From positions 1-64,000 of the forward strand of contig NZ_JAAOIZ010000003.1 in NCBI RefSeq assembly GCF_013184525.1: DNA of 64,000 bases. The letters run 5' to 3'. Below the pieces are notes generated by a model. The model was given only the letters and a program-made list of their open reading frames with translations. It was not told the origin of the DNA and made no database searches. Positions 26,155 to 35,749 of this stretch are shown here, in pieces. The translations under genes and the position numbers were made by a program. The stretch is from Chryseobacterium sp. LAM-KRS1 (lineage in GTDB: Bacteria; Bacteroidota; Bacteroidia; Flavobacteriales; Weeksellaceae). Position 1 is the stretch's first letter. The number at the start of each line of letters is the position of its first letter.

Positions 26155-27489
26155 TCAAAAAACAATCGTACCCTGATGAACGAGAGATTCGATATGGGAA
26201 ATTCTTGAAACCGCCTCAGCAGAACAGCTCGCATTTACAAACACCATATTGGCATCATCCCCTTTTTTAGGCCACTGCTGATTTCCGTTATCATCCAGCG
26301 GAAGTACATTTCCTGTTGCCAGTTTTAAACTCCTTGATAGTAAAAATTCTGTTGAATATCCATACAATTGCGCCATCAGATTTGCTTTCTGCAATACGCT
26401 TCCTGAGCCGAAAGTATTCCAGTGATCAACAATACTGTCATTACCCGTCAGAACTGTTACACCATATTGATACAATAATGGAATCGGCATAACAAGGCCT
26501 CCGAAAGGAATGGTAGAAACAATTCCTATTTTAGCGGCAGCCAGCTTTTCTGCAATTGCTTCCTGTTTTGGTTTTTCAAGCTTCCCCAAGACAAAGCAGT
26601 GGCTCAAATAGGTTCTTCCTTTGAGAGATGGGTTTTCATTCACTTTATTAATAAGATACTCTACTGTTTTTAAGCCGGATTCTCCGGACTCGTGCAAATG
26701 AATATCAATTCCTTTGTCGTGATCCAAGGCAAGCTGAACTGTAAAATCAATTGTTTTTTCAATAGCTCCGTCAATCGTATAAGGATCTACCCCTCCTATA
26801 AAATCAATATCCATAGCAGCTACTTCTTTAAGATAAGGCACCGAATCCGTATAAAAAACACCATGCTGAGGAAAAGCAACCAACTCCGCTCCAAATGTTT
26901 TCTTTTTATTCTCCAATGCTCTTTGAAGGTTTTTCAGGGAATCCAGTTTGGATGTAGGCTCAATATTGACATGGCTTCGCGCAAAAGAAGTTCCTTTAGA
27001 TTGTAAGAGCTCAATCATTTTTTCTGCTTTAAAAGCTGAATTCTTCAACATTTCCGGAAGTATCTTCTGCTCCAGGGCAATCATTCCCTTTACTCCGCCT
27101 GTTCTTTTCCTTACAGCCTGCCAATGATCTCCATAATATGTTTTGTCTAAATGAATATGCATATCTTTAAATGCAGGCAGCATTAAAAATCCCTTTGCAT
27201 CAATCGCTTTAGCATTAGGCTGGTTTGGAGTAATGCTTTTTATTTTTCCATTTTCTATATCAACGCAAAACAGATGGGTCTGCGTAGAAATCACCTCCCC
27301 TTCTTGATATTGAAAACCGGTTTCCAACCGAACATTTTTAAAGCTCAATTTTCCATTACTTAAAGTTTCATTTTCAAAAAGCAGGCTTGCAGCATTCATT
27401 GTTCCGGATGTTAATGTTGTTAAACCTGCCATTGCCAAGGCAGAGCTTTTAATGAAGTCTTTACGGGTTATATTGCCTGAGGTGTTCAT
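26155..27489 (-). CDS. Cytosine-deaminase-like amidohydrolase with Tat-like signal (exported paralogue)
   Basis: 444 residues from ATG 27489. A longer reading from 27564 only adds a second hydrophobic stretch upstream and is less likely. The N-terminus NITRKDFIKSSALAMAGL looks like a twin-arginine signal, but the second Arg of the pair is Lys (Arg9-Lys10). The barrel keeps all metal ligands: HIHLDK (His111, His113), DIHLHESGESG, SHCFVLG and GNDSIVDHW. It is paralogous to the gene at 23926-25176. The difference in N-terminus implies the same chemistry on both sides of the inner membrane. Substrate unknown. Confidence 0.85.
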   Translation of the reverse strand: MNTSGNITRKDFIKSSALAMAGLTTLTSGTMNAASLLFENETLSNGKLSFKNVRLETGFQYQEGEVISTQTHLFCVDIENGKIKSITPNQPNAKAIDAKGFLMLPAFKDMHIHLDKTYYGDHWQAVRKRTGGVKGMIALEQKILPEMLKNSAFKAEKMIELLQSKGTSFARSHVNIEPTSKLDSLKNLQRALENKKKTFGAELVAFPQHGVFYTDSVPYLKEVAAMDIDFIGGVDPYTIDGAIEKTIDFTVQLALDHDKGIDIHLHESGESGLKTVEYLINKVNENPSLKGRTYLSHCFVLGKLEKPKQEAIAEKLAAAKIGIVSTIPFGGLVMPIPLLYQYGVTVLTGNDSIVDHWNTFGSGSVLQKANLMAQLYGYSTEFLLSRSLKLATGNVLPLDDNGNQQWPKKGDDANMVFVNASCSAEAVSRISHIESLVHQGTIVF

Positions 27490-27628
27490 ATCCAATCTAT
27501 TTATTACAAAAATAAATATAACAGAGATGAAGGACAGGTATAGTTTATAACAATGTCTGTACAATTTATTGTGAAACTCATTTTGCGGAAAATTTTATGT
27601 ATACCGGTATCTGGTGTATTTAAAAACA

Positions 27629-27660
27629 AAAAGGACAAGATTGATAAATCCTGTCCTTTT
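27629..27660 (-). terminator. Terminator after hemL
   Basis: AAAAGGACA / TGTCCTTTT stem with an inner GATT/AATC extension and GATA loop, followed on minus by a T-rich tail. It lies 20 bases past the hemL stop. Confidence 0.8.
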
Positions 27661-27680
27661 TTATTTTTGTTTCTATTGAG

Positions 27681-28964
27681 TTAAGAATACTCAAATTTCC
27701 TTACAGCTTCCAGCGTCATATCGATTTCCTTCTCTTTGATCGCATCACTGATAAAATACGTTTCATAACCGCTTGGCGGAAGGTAAATTCCATTGGTTAG
27801 CATTTGATGGAAAAAGTTATTGAACAAGGAATGATTCGCTTCCTGCGCTTCATCAAAGTTTGACACTCTGTTGATATGAAAGAAAACAGACATCATAGAA
27901 CCTTTTCTGTTGATTTTATGAGCAATCCCTTTTTCATTTAAAATTTTTCCAATTTCAAAATCTAAAGTTTCCGTAGTTCTATTAATTCTTTCAAAAAAGT
28001 TCGGATCATTTTTAATCAGCTGAAGTGTTTTTAATCCGGCTCTCATAGCTAAAGGATTTCCGCTCAGTGTTCCAGCCTGATACACTCCTCCTTTCGGAGC
28101 CAGGTGATCCATGATCTCATTTCTTCCCGCAAAGGCTCCTACAGGAAGTCCTCCTCCGATTACTTTTCCGTAGGTAACCAGATCTGCTTTTACATTGAAC
28201 AACTCCTGAGCACCGCCAAAAGCTAATCTGAAGCCGGTCATTACCTCATCAAAAATTAATAAAGCTCCATTTTCATCACAGATTTTTCTTAAATTCTGTA
28301 GGAAATTATTTTCAGGTAAAACACATCCCATATTTCCGGCAACCGGTTCTATGATTACGGCAGCTATTTCTCCCTGGTTATGACGGAACAGATCTTCTAC
28401 CTGCTCAAAATCATTGTAGCGGGCCAAAAGAGTATCTTTAGCAGTTCCCTGAGTTACACCGGGTGAATTTGGGTTACCAAAAGTAGCAGCTCCACTTCCG
28501 GCTTTGATCAAAAATGAATCTGAATGTCCGTGATAGCATCCTTCAAATTTTACAATCTTATCTCTTCCCGTGTATCCTCTTGCCAGCCTGATTGCACTCA
28601 TACAAGCTTCAGTTCCAGAAGAAACCATCCTGATCTGATCAATGTTCGGAACATTTTCTACGATGAATTTTGCAATTTCCGTTTCCAGCTCTGTAGGAGC
28701 ACCAAAGGAAAAACCTTTTTCTGCCTGTAATTTAAGTTCTTCCAATACCTCAGGATGGGTGTGTCCAAGAATAGCGGGTCCCCATGAATTAATGTAATCC
28801 ACATAGGTGTTGTTATCCTCATCTGTAAGATATGCACCTTTTGCAGACTTCATAAAAACGGGAACACCTCCCACTGATTTGAATGCCCGTACCGGAGAAT
28901 TTACTCCGCCCGGAATGTATTGATATGCTTCATTGAATAAAGCTGAACTTCTTTGATATCTCAT
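27681..28964 (-). CDS. hemL: Glutamate-1-semialdehyde 2,1-aminomutase
   Basis: 427 residues, full length. A PLP enzyme of class III aminotransferase fold that converts glutamate-1-semialdehyde to 5-aminolevulinate, the C5 route to haem and B12 precursors. Motifs: [42 protein letters not shown] and the PLP lysine Lys267 in [16 protein letters not shown]. It follows the glucosaminidase gene by 47 bases, but a hairpin lies in that gap, so transcription may be separate. Confidence 0.96.
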   Translation of the reverse strand: MRYQRSSALFNEAYQYIPGGVNSPVRAFKSVGGVPVFMKSAKGAYLTDEDNNTYVDYINSWGPAILGHTHPEVLEELKLQAEKGFSFGAPTELETEIAKFIVENVPNIDQIRMVSSGTEACMSAIRLARGYTGRDKIVKFEGCYHGHSDSFLIKAGSGAATFGNPNSPGVTQGTAKDTLLARYNDFEQVEDLFRHNQGEIAAVIIEPVAGNMGCVLPENNFLQNLRKICDENGALLIFDEVMTGFRLAFGGAQELFNVKADLVTYGKVIGGGLPVGAFAGRNEIMDHLAPKGGVYQAGTLSGNPLAMRAGLKTLQLIKNDPNFFERINRTTETLDFEIGKILNEKGIAHKINRKGSMMSVFFHINRVSNFDEAQEANHSLFNNFFHQMLTNGIYLPPSGYETYFISDAIKEKEIDMTLEAVRKFEYS

Positions 28965-28977
28965 GTTACGTAAAGAA

Positions 28978-28995
28978 ATGCGCCTCTCGGCGCAT
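28978..28995 (-). terminator. Hairpin between glucosaminidase gene and hemL
   Basis: Perfect ATGCGCC / GGCGCAT stem with a 4-base loop, followed on minus by TTCTTT. It ends 13 bases before the hemL ATG, so it can act as a terminator for the upstream gene and also lie in the hemL leader. Confidence 0.6.
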
Positions 28996-29011
28996 ATATA
29001 TTTTTTATTAT

Positions 29012-30064
29012 TTAATTTCTCGGCTTTTTATCTATCAGATAAATCAATTGTCCAGGCGAAGGTTGTTGTCCTTCATCCATTCTGTTTTTTGCGTATAGCT
29101 TGTGTAGTTTGATCCCGAATTTCTGCGCGATGTCATGCATATCTTCACCAGACTCGGCTTTATACACGGCCGTATTTCCTGTGGAATTTTTAGATTCAAG
29201 AAATACGATATCATTTTTCTTTAAAGCAGTTCCTTCCAATTCGTTCCATTTGATCAATCTGCCTTCGCTAACTTTAAATTTGTTGGCAATGTATTTTACA
29301 TCTGTATCCTCAGGAATAACGATATATTTCAGTCCGTCATTAGGATGGCTTTTTATCAGTATAGAATTAAGGATTTCAGCTTTTGTTTTAATTCTTTCTA
29401 CCCTTTTCTGCTGTTGTGCATAAGAAGTCTGCTTATAAGGTACATTCACTGTAACAGGATCTTTTTTTGCCACTTTAGAAGGTTCTAATTGTGCCATGAA
29501 AGTTCTGTCATCCTTAAGGTTCGGATATAAGCTTAGTACGGCATAAAGAACCTCTTTGGAATTGGTATTGTCAAACTCATACAGTTTATATCTTTCAATT
29601 TTACCGATCAGAATGGAAGCATAACGCGGATTGGTTGCATATCCTGCTTTTTTTAATCCGTACGCCCATGCTCTGTAATCTTTCATATCCAGCTTGAAAA
29701 GATTGGTGTAGTACTTTCTTGTTGAAAGGAATATGGAATGATCTTCATAAGACTGCCTTGGATCTTCATACACACGGAAACATTCATTCGGAGCATCATC
29801 CGTATGCTTCATTGTTTTCCCTGTCCAGTCTTCTTTACATTTTATCCCAAAATGATTTTTCCCTTCCAGAGCCAATCTGCTTTGCCCTCCCCCTGTTTCC
29901 AGAAGCCCCTGAGCAAGCGTAATAGAAGCAGGAATTTTATATTTTTCCATTTCTTCTACTGCATATTGTGCAAATTTCTGGATGTATTGGTCTTCAGTAG
30001 CCCAGGTCTGAGCTGAGAATTTTGATAAAACTAAAAGGCTTACGAGTAAGAAAAGTCTTTTCAT
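29012..30064 (-). CDS. Glucosaminidase (GH73) with LysM repeats
   Basis: 350 residues from ATG 30064 (MKRLFLL); the frame opens earlier at a TTG. Signal peptide 1-18 (SKFSAQ). GH73 domain at about 25-165: [15 protein letters not shown] with the catalytic Glu, [31 protein letters not shown]. Two LysM peptidoglycan-binding repeats follow the middle linker (about 248-292: [15 protein letters not shown]; about 300-345: [17 protein letters not shown]). It cleaves N-acetylglucosaminyl bonds in peptidoglycan, for growth or cell separation. It follows the PLP deaminase gene by 12 bases. Confidence 0.92.
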   Translation of the reverse strand: MKRLFLLVSLLVLSKFSAQTWATEDQYIQKFAQYAVEEMEKYKIPASITLAQGLLETGGGQSRLALEGKNHFGIKCKEDWTGKTMKHTDDAPNECFRVYEDPRQSYEDHSIFLSTRKYYTNLFKLDMKDYRAWAYGLKKAGYATNPRYASILIGKIERYKLYEFDNTNSKEVLYAVLSLYPNLKDDRTFMAQLEPSKVAKKDPVTVNVPYKQTSYAQQQKRVERIKTKAEILNSILIKSHPNDGLKYIVIPEDTDVKYIANKFKVSEGRLIKWNELEGTALKKNDIVFLESKNSTGNTAVYKAESGEDMHDIAQKFGIKLHKLYAKNRMDEGQQPSPGQLIYLIDKKPRN

Positions 30065-30076
30065 GTTTTTCAATTT

Positions 30077-30988
30077 TTACTTTATAATTAATTTTCTATT
30101 TTGTTTTTCTAAAAGCAAATTTGCGCCTTCAATTCCCTGCAAACCGCCGGTATGGAAGCATAAAATTCTACTATTCTCAGGAAAATATCCATCTTCTATC
30201 AGTTCAAAAACCTTCTGCATCATTTTCCCTGTATAAATCGGCTCCAGAGGAATCTGGTATTTCTCTTTAAAATCATTTATAAAACGGATATTCTCATCCG
30301 TTATTTTCCCATAACCTCCAAAATCAGAATCTATTAGATGATAATTTTTCTTCAAGGTTAATTGGGCTATGGTATCCTCCAATGAAGAATCACCAACCAC
30401 CTTAAATCCTATAACCTGCTGATTATCTTCACAAAAATTAGAGATCCCGGCAATTGTTCCTCCGGTTCCAACTGCGGTGCAAAGATAATCAAAATCTTTT
30501 GTTTCATGATTCAGCATCATTTTCACGCCACGAACGGCATCTTCATTGGTACCTCCTTCGGGAATGATTAGGGCATCCGGAAATTCATGCTGCAAAAACT
30601 CAGATAATTTTTCTTTATTACGATATTCCTCACGCGAAACAAATTTCAGATTCATTCCATTCCTGAATGCAAAGAGAAGTGTTGGATTATCACGCCATTT
30701 TTTAGAGAGTTCTTCTCCTCTTATAATTCCAACTGTACGAACTCCTGCTAACTTCCCTATCGCTGAAACTGCTGAAATATGATTAGAATAAGCACCGCCA
30801 AAAGTGATGATGAGTGGATTTTCAATTCGTTTTTGAAGATAGGTATTAACATTATGAAAAAGTTTCCAATACTTATTCCCGGAAATCAGTGGGTGGACAA
30901 GATCTTCTCTCTTAAGAAAAAGACTGATATTCTTATCCATCTTTATTTCATCAATCGGAATAGGCTCTGCAGGAATCTGTAAAATCAT
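30077..30988 (-). CDS. ACC deaminase / D-cysteine desulfhydrase family PLP enzyme
   Basis: 303 residues, fold-type II PLP enzyme. The PLP lysine is Lys39 in ISGNKYWKL; other family motifs are TFGGAYSNHISAVSA, IIPEGGTNEDAVRG, TAVGTGGTIAGI (phosphate loop) and FHTGGLQGIEG. Members deaminate 1-aminocyclopropane-1-carboxylate or release H2S and pyruvate from D-cysteine. The two are hard to separate from sequence, and D-cysteine desulfhydrase activity is the more common in bacteria without plant hosts. First gene of a unit with the glucosaminidase gene. Confidence 0.85.
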   Translation of the reverse strand: MILQIPAEPIPIDEIKMDKNISLFLKREDLVHPLISGNKYWKLFHNVNTYLQKRIENPLIITFGGAYSNHISAVSAIGKLAGVRTVGIIRGEELSKKWRDNPTLLFAFRNGMNLKFVSREEYRNKEKLSEFLQHEFPDALIIPEGGTNEDAVRGVKMMLNHETKDFDYLCTAVGTGGTIAGISNFCEDNQQVIGFKVVGDSSLEDTIAQLTLKKNYHLIDSDFGGYGKITDENIRFINDFKEKYQIPLEPIYTGKMMQKVFELIEDGYFPENSRILCFHTGGLQGIEGANLLLEKQNRKLIIK

Positions 30989-31042
30989 TTTGTTTTAAAG
31001 TAAGACTGAACTAAGGGCAAAATTACCATTTTTAAATCTTAT

Positions 31043-31369
31043 CTATCTGTAATTCCAAAAACTCCAAAGTTTTCTGCTCTTAAGATAACCTCCATCATCT
31101 TCCATAGCATAGGCTTCTTTTTCAAATGAAATACTCCGGTAAGCCAGATAAGCATCTTTTAACCTGAAAAAGTGATAGTAATATTCTATAACATAAAAGA
31201 TATAAAAGAAAATAATCAACAGTTCCAGTTGTTGTCTTAAATGAATTTTTTCGTGATTGATCAATACATTATTTTCCTTATCTTCGGGTTTTCTTACGAA
31301 GATAAAAGGAAAAAGAGCAATACCATTAATTTTTAATTTTTTTAATGGTTTTTGGCACACAATTATCAT
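31043..31369 (-). CDS. Small membrane protein with HExxH motif
   Basis: 108 residues. A single strong membrane helix at about 48-66. It carries HEKIH at 39-43 followed by Glu83/Glu85 in ISFEKEAYAME, the layout of a minimal zinc site of the M56 (BlaR/MecR) peptidase type. It is too short to be a full M56 peptidase. It is known to me only as a conserved flavobacterial hypothetical. Located between the PLP enzyme gene and the divergent DUF5522 gene. Protease activity is unproven. Confidence 0.65.
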   Translation of the reverse strand: MIIVCQKPLKKLKINGIALFPFIFVRKPEDKENNVLINHEKIHLRQQLELLIIFFYIFYVIEYYYHFFRLKDAYLAYRSISFEKEAYAMEDDGGYLKSRKLWSFWNYR

Positions 31370-31404
31370 AATAACAAATATAAAAGTTTTTGATCAAGAT
31401 TTAA

Positions 31405-31590
<186 letters not shown>

Positions 31591-31591
31591 A

Positions 31592-32119
31592 ATGAAAAAA
31601 TATATTTTTATTTTGTTAGCCGCGGCTACTTTAGGTTTAACCTCCTGCAGCCCTTTTCAGGTTCGTTCTGACTATGCCGAAACTGCTAATTTCACTTCTT
31701 ATAAAACATACAAAATAAGAATTGATGATTTGAAACTTAATGATATTGATAAAGACAGGGTTTTGAATGAATTATCAAAACAGCTGCAAAGCAAAGGTCT
31801 TTCATCGGGAGAAAATCCGGATCTTATTGTTAATGTAAAAGCTAATCATAAAAAAGTAACGGATATCAACAGTTATTCACCATACGGAATGTGGGGATGG
31901 GGAGGACCTTTTGGATGGGGTATCGGAATGAACAGAACATGGACCAGTAACTATAATGAAGGAGCATTAATTGTAGACCTGGTAGATACGAAAAGTAATA
32001 AGCTGGTTTGGCAAGGTATAGGAAGCGGAATATCTGTAGACTCACCAAGAGCTAAACAAAGACAGATCCCTGAAATTATGGCGGAAATTATGAAGAACTA
32101 TCCTCCACAAAGAAAATAA
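31592..32119 (+). CDS. DUF4136 lipoprotein
   Basis: 175 residues from ATG 31592; the frame is open further upstream inside the DUF5522 gene but only this start gives the lipoprotein signal (MKKYIF ... LTSC, Cys19). The body has the DUF4136 pattern: ANFTSYKTYKI, NPDLIVNVKA, a Gly/Trp-rich MWGWGGPFGWG loop, GALIVDLVDTKSNKLVWQG and a C-terminal helix. It sits in the periplasm or outer membrane; function unknown. Confidence 0.88.
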   Translation: MKKYIFILLAAATLGLTSCSPFQVRSDYAETANFTSYKTYKIRIDDLKLNDIDKDRVLNELSKQLQSKGLSSGENPDLIVNVKANHKKVTDINSYSPYGMWGWGGPFGWGIGMNRTWTSNYNEGALIVDLVDTKSNKLVWQGIGSGISVDSPRAKQRQIPEIMAEIMKNYPPQRK

Positions 32120-32143
32120 AGATTATTTAAATCAATTATACCG

Positions 32144-32176
32144 AGCCAATGCATGATTTTGCATTGGCTTTTTTTA
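32144..32176 (+). terminator. Terminator of the DUF5522-DUF4136 operon
   Basis: Perfect 10-bp stem AGCCAATGCA / TGCATTGGCT, 6-base loop, T7 tail. Confidence 0.9.
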
Positions 32177-32311
32177 TTAATTTGTAGTTCATCACGGTAG
32201 TTATCTTATCAAATATATACCATACATAATATAAACGGTCAAAATTAACAGAAATGTAATTTTTCATTTCATAAAAATGTAGTAATCTTACACCCTAAAT
32301 TTTTATTAAAT

Positions 32312-34114
32312 ATGAAAAAAATTATCTTATTTCTTGCTTTAGCAGGTATTGCTAAAGCCCAGGCTCCTGCAGGATACTACTCTTCTGCCAATGGATTAAC
32401 AGGAGCTGCTTTGAAAACAGAACTCAGCTCCATTATTACCAATGGTCACCAGGACAAAGGTTATGGAGGACTTTGGACCGGATATAAAACTACCGATATT
32501 GATAAAACTTATGAAAACGACGGATCTATCATGGATATTTATTCCGAGAAGCCCAATGGCGCGGATCCGTACAACTATACTCCGGTGACGAATCAATGCG
32601 GAACTTATTCAGTAGAAGGAAATTGCTATAACCGTGAACATATTGTACCACAAAGCTTGTTTAATGAAGCAGCACCGATGGTTTCAGATATCAACTTCAT
32701 CAGAGCTACCGATGGTAAAGTAAACGGAATGAGATCCAATTATCCTTTCGGAAAAGTAGGAACAGCAACATTTACATCCAAAAATGGATCAAAATTAGGG
32801 AACTCCGTATCTTCAGGGTATTTGGGAACAGTTTTCGAGCCAATTGATGAATTCAAAGGAGATGTGGCTAGAATGATCTTTTATTTTGTAACGCGTTATC
32901 AAAGTAAGCTTTCTTCTTTCTCTTCAGGTAATATGCTAGGAAACACAGCTTTTCCGGGGTTACAAACCTGGGAGCTTAATGTTCTTTTAGCATGGCATAA
33001 TCAGGATCCTGTTTCTCAGGCAGAAATCTTAAGAAATAATGCTTCTTATACTTATCAGGGCAATAGAAATCCTTTTATTGACAATCCTTCTTATGTAGAT
33101 CAGATCTGGGGATCTCAACAACCATCAAACGATACTCAGGCACCTACAACAGTTACGGGCCTTAGTGTTTCAGGTAAAACATCAAGTAGTGTATCTCTTT
33201 CATGGACTGCCTCAACGGATAATGTTGGCGTTTCCTCTTACGACGTTTATATGAACGGAAGCTTAAAAACCAATGTAGCTTCAACTTCTGCAACAATTTC
33301 AGGATTGAGTTCATCCACAACTTATACTTTTTATGTAGTAGCTAAGGATGCGGCTGGAAATACATCTTCCGACAGCTCAACAGTTTCTGCAACTACAGAA
33401 TCCGGAGGAACAACGAATCCAGGTACAGATTGTGTCAATGAAAATTTTGAAACCATTCCTACGGGAAGTTCATCAAGCTATTCTACAAGAACATGGACCA
33501 ATGGTGGAATTACCTGGACCGCAACAGATGCAAGAACCGATCAGACGATTTCCAATAAGGCGATTACTGTTCGTGATGGTTCTTTAAAATCGAGCAGCTC
33601 AGCTAATGGTATCGGATCATTAACGGTAACTACTCAATTAAAATTCAGCGGAAGCGCAGGAACGTTTAATGTTTTGGTAAACGGAGTACAGGTGGGAACA
33701 ATTCCTTACAGTGCAACAACTGCAACCACAACAATCAATAATATTAATGTTTCCGGAAATGTAGTAGTGACATTGGATAATAATTCATCAAGCAATCGTG
33801 TAGCTCTTGACAACCTGAGCTGGACTTGCTACTCAGGGACAGGAAAGCAAAGCAAGAGTATCTCTTCTGATGTTCAGCCTGAGTCAAAAGATTTACAGGT
33901 TTATCCTAATCCCATTTCAAATCAGGAGATTTTCATAAAAGGAGAAACTCAGAATATTAAAAAAGCTGAGATCTATAATTTGCAAGGAAAAGTAATGCAA
34001 ACGATTAACAGCCCCTTCAAAAACAGCAGGAATTCAATTAAAATTAAAAATCTTGAGCAAGGTATCTATATCTTAAAACTGGATAATTCCAGTCTTAAGT
34101 TTATCGTTAAATAA
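32312..34114 (+). CDS. Secreted endonuclease I family nuclease with FN3 and T9SS sorting domain
   Basis: 600 residues. Signal peptide 1-17 (AKAQA). Endonuclease I / NucM domain at about 20-265, with YNREHIVPQSLF (catalytic His and metal site) and IRATDGKVNGMRSNYPFG. A fibronectin type III domain follows at about 275-365 (APTTVTGLSVSGKTSSSVSLSW), then a beta-sandwich region about 375-510. The C-terminal T9SS type A domain (VYPNPISNQEIFI ... LEQGIYILKL) directs secretion by the type IX system and surface attachment or release. It degrades extracellular DNA or RNA for phosphate and nucleosides, or acts on biofilm DNA. Confidence 0.93.
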   Translation: MKKIILFLALAGIAKAQAPAGYYSSANGLTGAALKTELSSIITNGHQDKGYGGLWTGYKTTDIDKTYENDGSIMDIYSEKPNGADPYNYTPVTNQCGTYSVEGNCYNREHIVPQSLFNEAAPMVSDINFIRATDGKVNGMRSNYPFGKVGTATFTSKNGSKLGNSVSSGYLGTVFEPIDEFKGDVARMIFYFVTRYQSKLSSFSSGNMLGNTAFPGLQTWELNVLLAWHNQDPVSQAEILRNNASYTYQGNRNPFIDNPSYVDQIWGSQQPSNDTQAPTTVTGLSVSGKTSSSVSLSWTASTDNVGVSSYDVYMNGSLKTNVASTSATISGLSSSTTYTFYVVAKDAAGNTSSDSSTVSATTESGGTTNPGTDCVNENFETIPTGSSSSYSTRTWTNGGITWTATDARTDQTISNKAITVRDGSLKSSSSANGIGSLTVTTQLKFSGSAGTFNVLVNGVQVGTIPYSATTATTTINNINVSGNVVVTLDNNSSSNRVALDNLSWTCYSGTGKQSKSISSDVQPESKDLQVYPNPISNQEIFIKGETQNIKKAEIYNLQGKVMQTINSPFKNSRNSIKIKNLEQGIYILKLDNSSLKFIVK

Positions 34115-34139
34115 GCTTTCAGGACTTTATTTTAAATAA

Positions 34140-34173
34140 AAAAAGCCTTCTCTTTATTAAGAGAAGGCTTTTT
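34140..34173. terminator. Bidirectional terminator
   Basis: Perfect 15-bp stem AAAAAGCCTTCTCTT / AAGAGAAGGCTTTTT with a 4-base loop between the convergent nuclease and alcohol dehydrogenase genes. Confidence 0.93.
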
Positions 34174-34189
34174 ATTGGTAGTTTAAATA

Positions 34190-35215
34190 TCAGGGAATCA
34201 AGACCGCTCTGCCTTTGATTTTCCCTTCTCTTAGCCGGTCATAAACCTCATTAGCCTGATCGAGCTTATATTTTTCAATTTCAATATGGATTTTCTTTTG
34301 TCTGGCAAGTCCTACAACCTCCATCAGTTCCACCCGGGAGCCCCAGTAAGGATTAGTCATACTTACCCCAAATGGCAATCCGGACATATTGTATTGATAA
34401 TGTCCTCCTCCCAATCCTACAATGGTAAGGTCTCCGTCAAGGCTTACAATCTTAGTTCCCAACTCAATGGTCGAAGTTGCTCCAACAAAATCCAATACTA
34501 CTTTAGCCTTTTTTATTCCGGTAATCTTTTTGATCTGTTCTGCAGCATCGGCATCTTTGGAATTAATGGTGTAAGAAGCTCCAAGCTCTCTGGCAAAGGC
34601 CAGCTTATCTTCTGTGACATCACATGCAATAATTTCAGCTCCGCTGATCTCCCGTAAAATCTGAAGTGCAACATGCCCTAATCCCCCAACACCGATTACC
34701 ACCACATACTCATCTGCCATCAATTTATCCAGTGACCTTTTGATCGCTGAATACGGGGTTAAAGCAGCATCGGTAAGTGGTGCAGCTATAACGGGATCGA
34801 GATCATAAATAGGAACCAATAAACGGGACGATGGAACAAGCATATATTCTGCCATCCCGCCATTCAGTCCTAATCCTCCACCATACGCCATTTCTGACTG
34901 ATGGTCACAATAGTTCTCTTTTGATTGCTGACAGGGTTTACAATGCCCGCATCCCCAAGGTCCATAGACTAAGACAGCATCCCCTTTTTTATATCCTTTG
35001 ACATCTGAACCGATTTCTTCAATCCATCCCGCATTCTCATGTCCCAAAGTAAAAACAGAACCCGAAACTGTATCTTTATCTATAATATGCAAATCCGAAT
35101 GACAAACACCTGCACCTCCAATCTTTACTAACACTTCTTCTCCTGATGGTTTTGGGATTTCCATATCATCTACAATACGGACATCTTTATGTCCGAAAAA
35201 ACGTACTGCTTTCAT
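34190..35215 (-). CDS. Zinc-dependent NAD(P) alcohol dehydrogenase
   Basis: 341 residues, medium-chain dehydrogenase. Catalytic zinc ligands Cys38 (GAGVCHSD), His59/Glu60 (LGHENAGWI). Structural zinc Cys89, 92, 95 and 103 (CGHCKPCQQSKENYC). Rossmann motif GVGGLGHVAL. Closest in layout to AdhP-type broad-range alcohol dehydrogenases that oxidise primary alcohols or reduce aldehydes. Single-gene unit in a gap on both sides; regulation not visible. Confidence 0.9.
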   Translation of the reverse strand: MKAVRFFGHKDVRIVDDMEIPKPSGEEVLVKIGGAGVCHSDLHIIDKDTVSGSVFTLGHENAGWIEEIGSDVKGYKKGDAVLVYGPWGCGHCKPCQQSKENYCDHQSEMAYGGGLGLNGGMAEYMLVPSSRLLVPIYDLDPVIAAPLTDAALTPYSAIKRSLDKLMADEYVVVIGVGGLGHVALQILREISGAEIIACDVTEDKLAFARELGASYTINSKDADAAEQIKKITGIKKAKVVLDFVGATSTIELGTKIVSLDGDLTIVGLGGGHYQYNMSGLPFGVSMTNPYWGSRVELMEVVGLARQKKIHIEIEKYKLDQANEVYDRLREGKIKGRAVLIP

Positions 35216-35359
35216 ACAATTAATATTTGAAATTTATATACTTCAATTTACTAATAACATACTGGTTTACATGAATAAATACCATTAAATAAATCATTTT
35301 TCCGATAAAATTTCCTATATACGTATTACATTAAAGAAAATTACAAACAACCCACCAAC

Positions 35360-35387
35360 AAAAAATGACCGCAAAATTGAGGTCATT
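35360..35387 (-). terminator. Terminator after the CCC-motif protein gene
   Basis: AATGACC / GGTCATT stem with inner CAA/TTG pairs, followed on minus by T6. Confidence 0.7.
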
Positions 35388-35409
35388 CAGTTCGATCATA
35401 TCATTAAAG

Positions 35410-35730
35410 TTATTTTCCCATATTTTTAAGCTGATTAATCTGCTCCATATATCCGTCCCAACCGACAGTAGAAAGGACAAAGATCATATAGGCAAGACTC
35501 AGAACTCCTATAATCAGACCAATGATGCATAATATTCTTCCTGTTTTAAGGTTATCATAGTCTGAATATACTCCCGGATTCTGAAGATACAGCGTATTAT
35601 CCTTATTGTACAGATTCATTCCGATTAATCCACAGATTACACCTACAATCCCGTTACAACAACAGCTTCCGAGGATAGCGACGATTCCTAGTACTAGTAC
35701 GGTTGTCGCGTTTGGTAATTTTTGATTCAT
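35410..35730 (-). CDS. CCC-motif small membrane protein
   Basis: 106 residues with two membrane helices (about 10-38 and 65-88) and the three adjacent cysteines of the CCC-motif family (GSCCCNGIVGVICGLIGMNL). Asn/Tyr-rich loop between them (NLYNKDNTLYLQNPGVYSDY). This family is conserved in flavobacteria without known function. It follows the DUF2752 gene by 19 bases, and the two are regularly paired. Confidence 0.85.
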   Translation of the reverse strand: MNQKLPNATTVLVLGIVAILGSCCCNGIVGVICGLIGMNLYNKDNTLYLQNPGVYSDYDNLKTGRILCIIGLIIGVLSLAYMIFVLSTVGWDGYMEQINQLKNMGK

Positions 35731-35749
35731 AGTTAGTTATTTTAATAAT

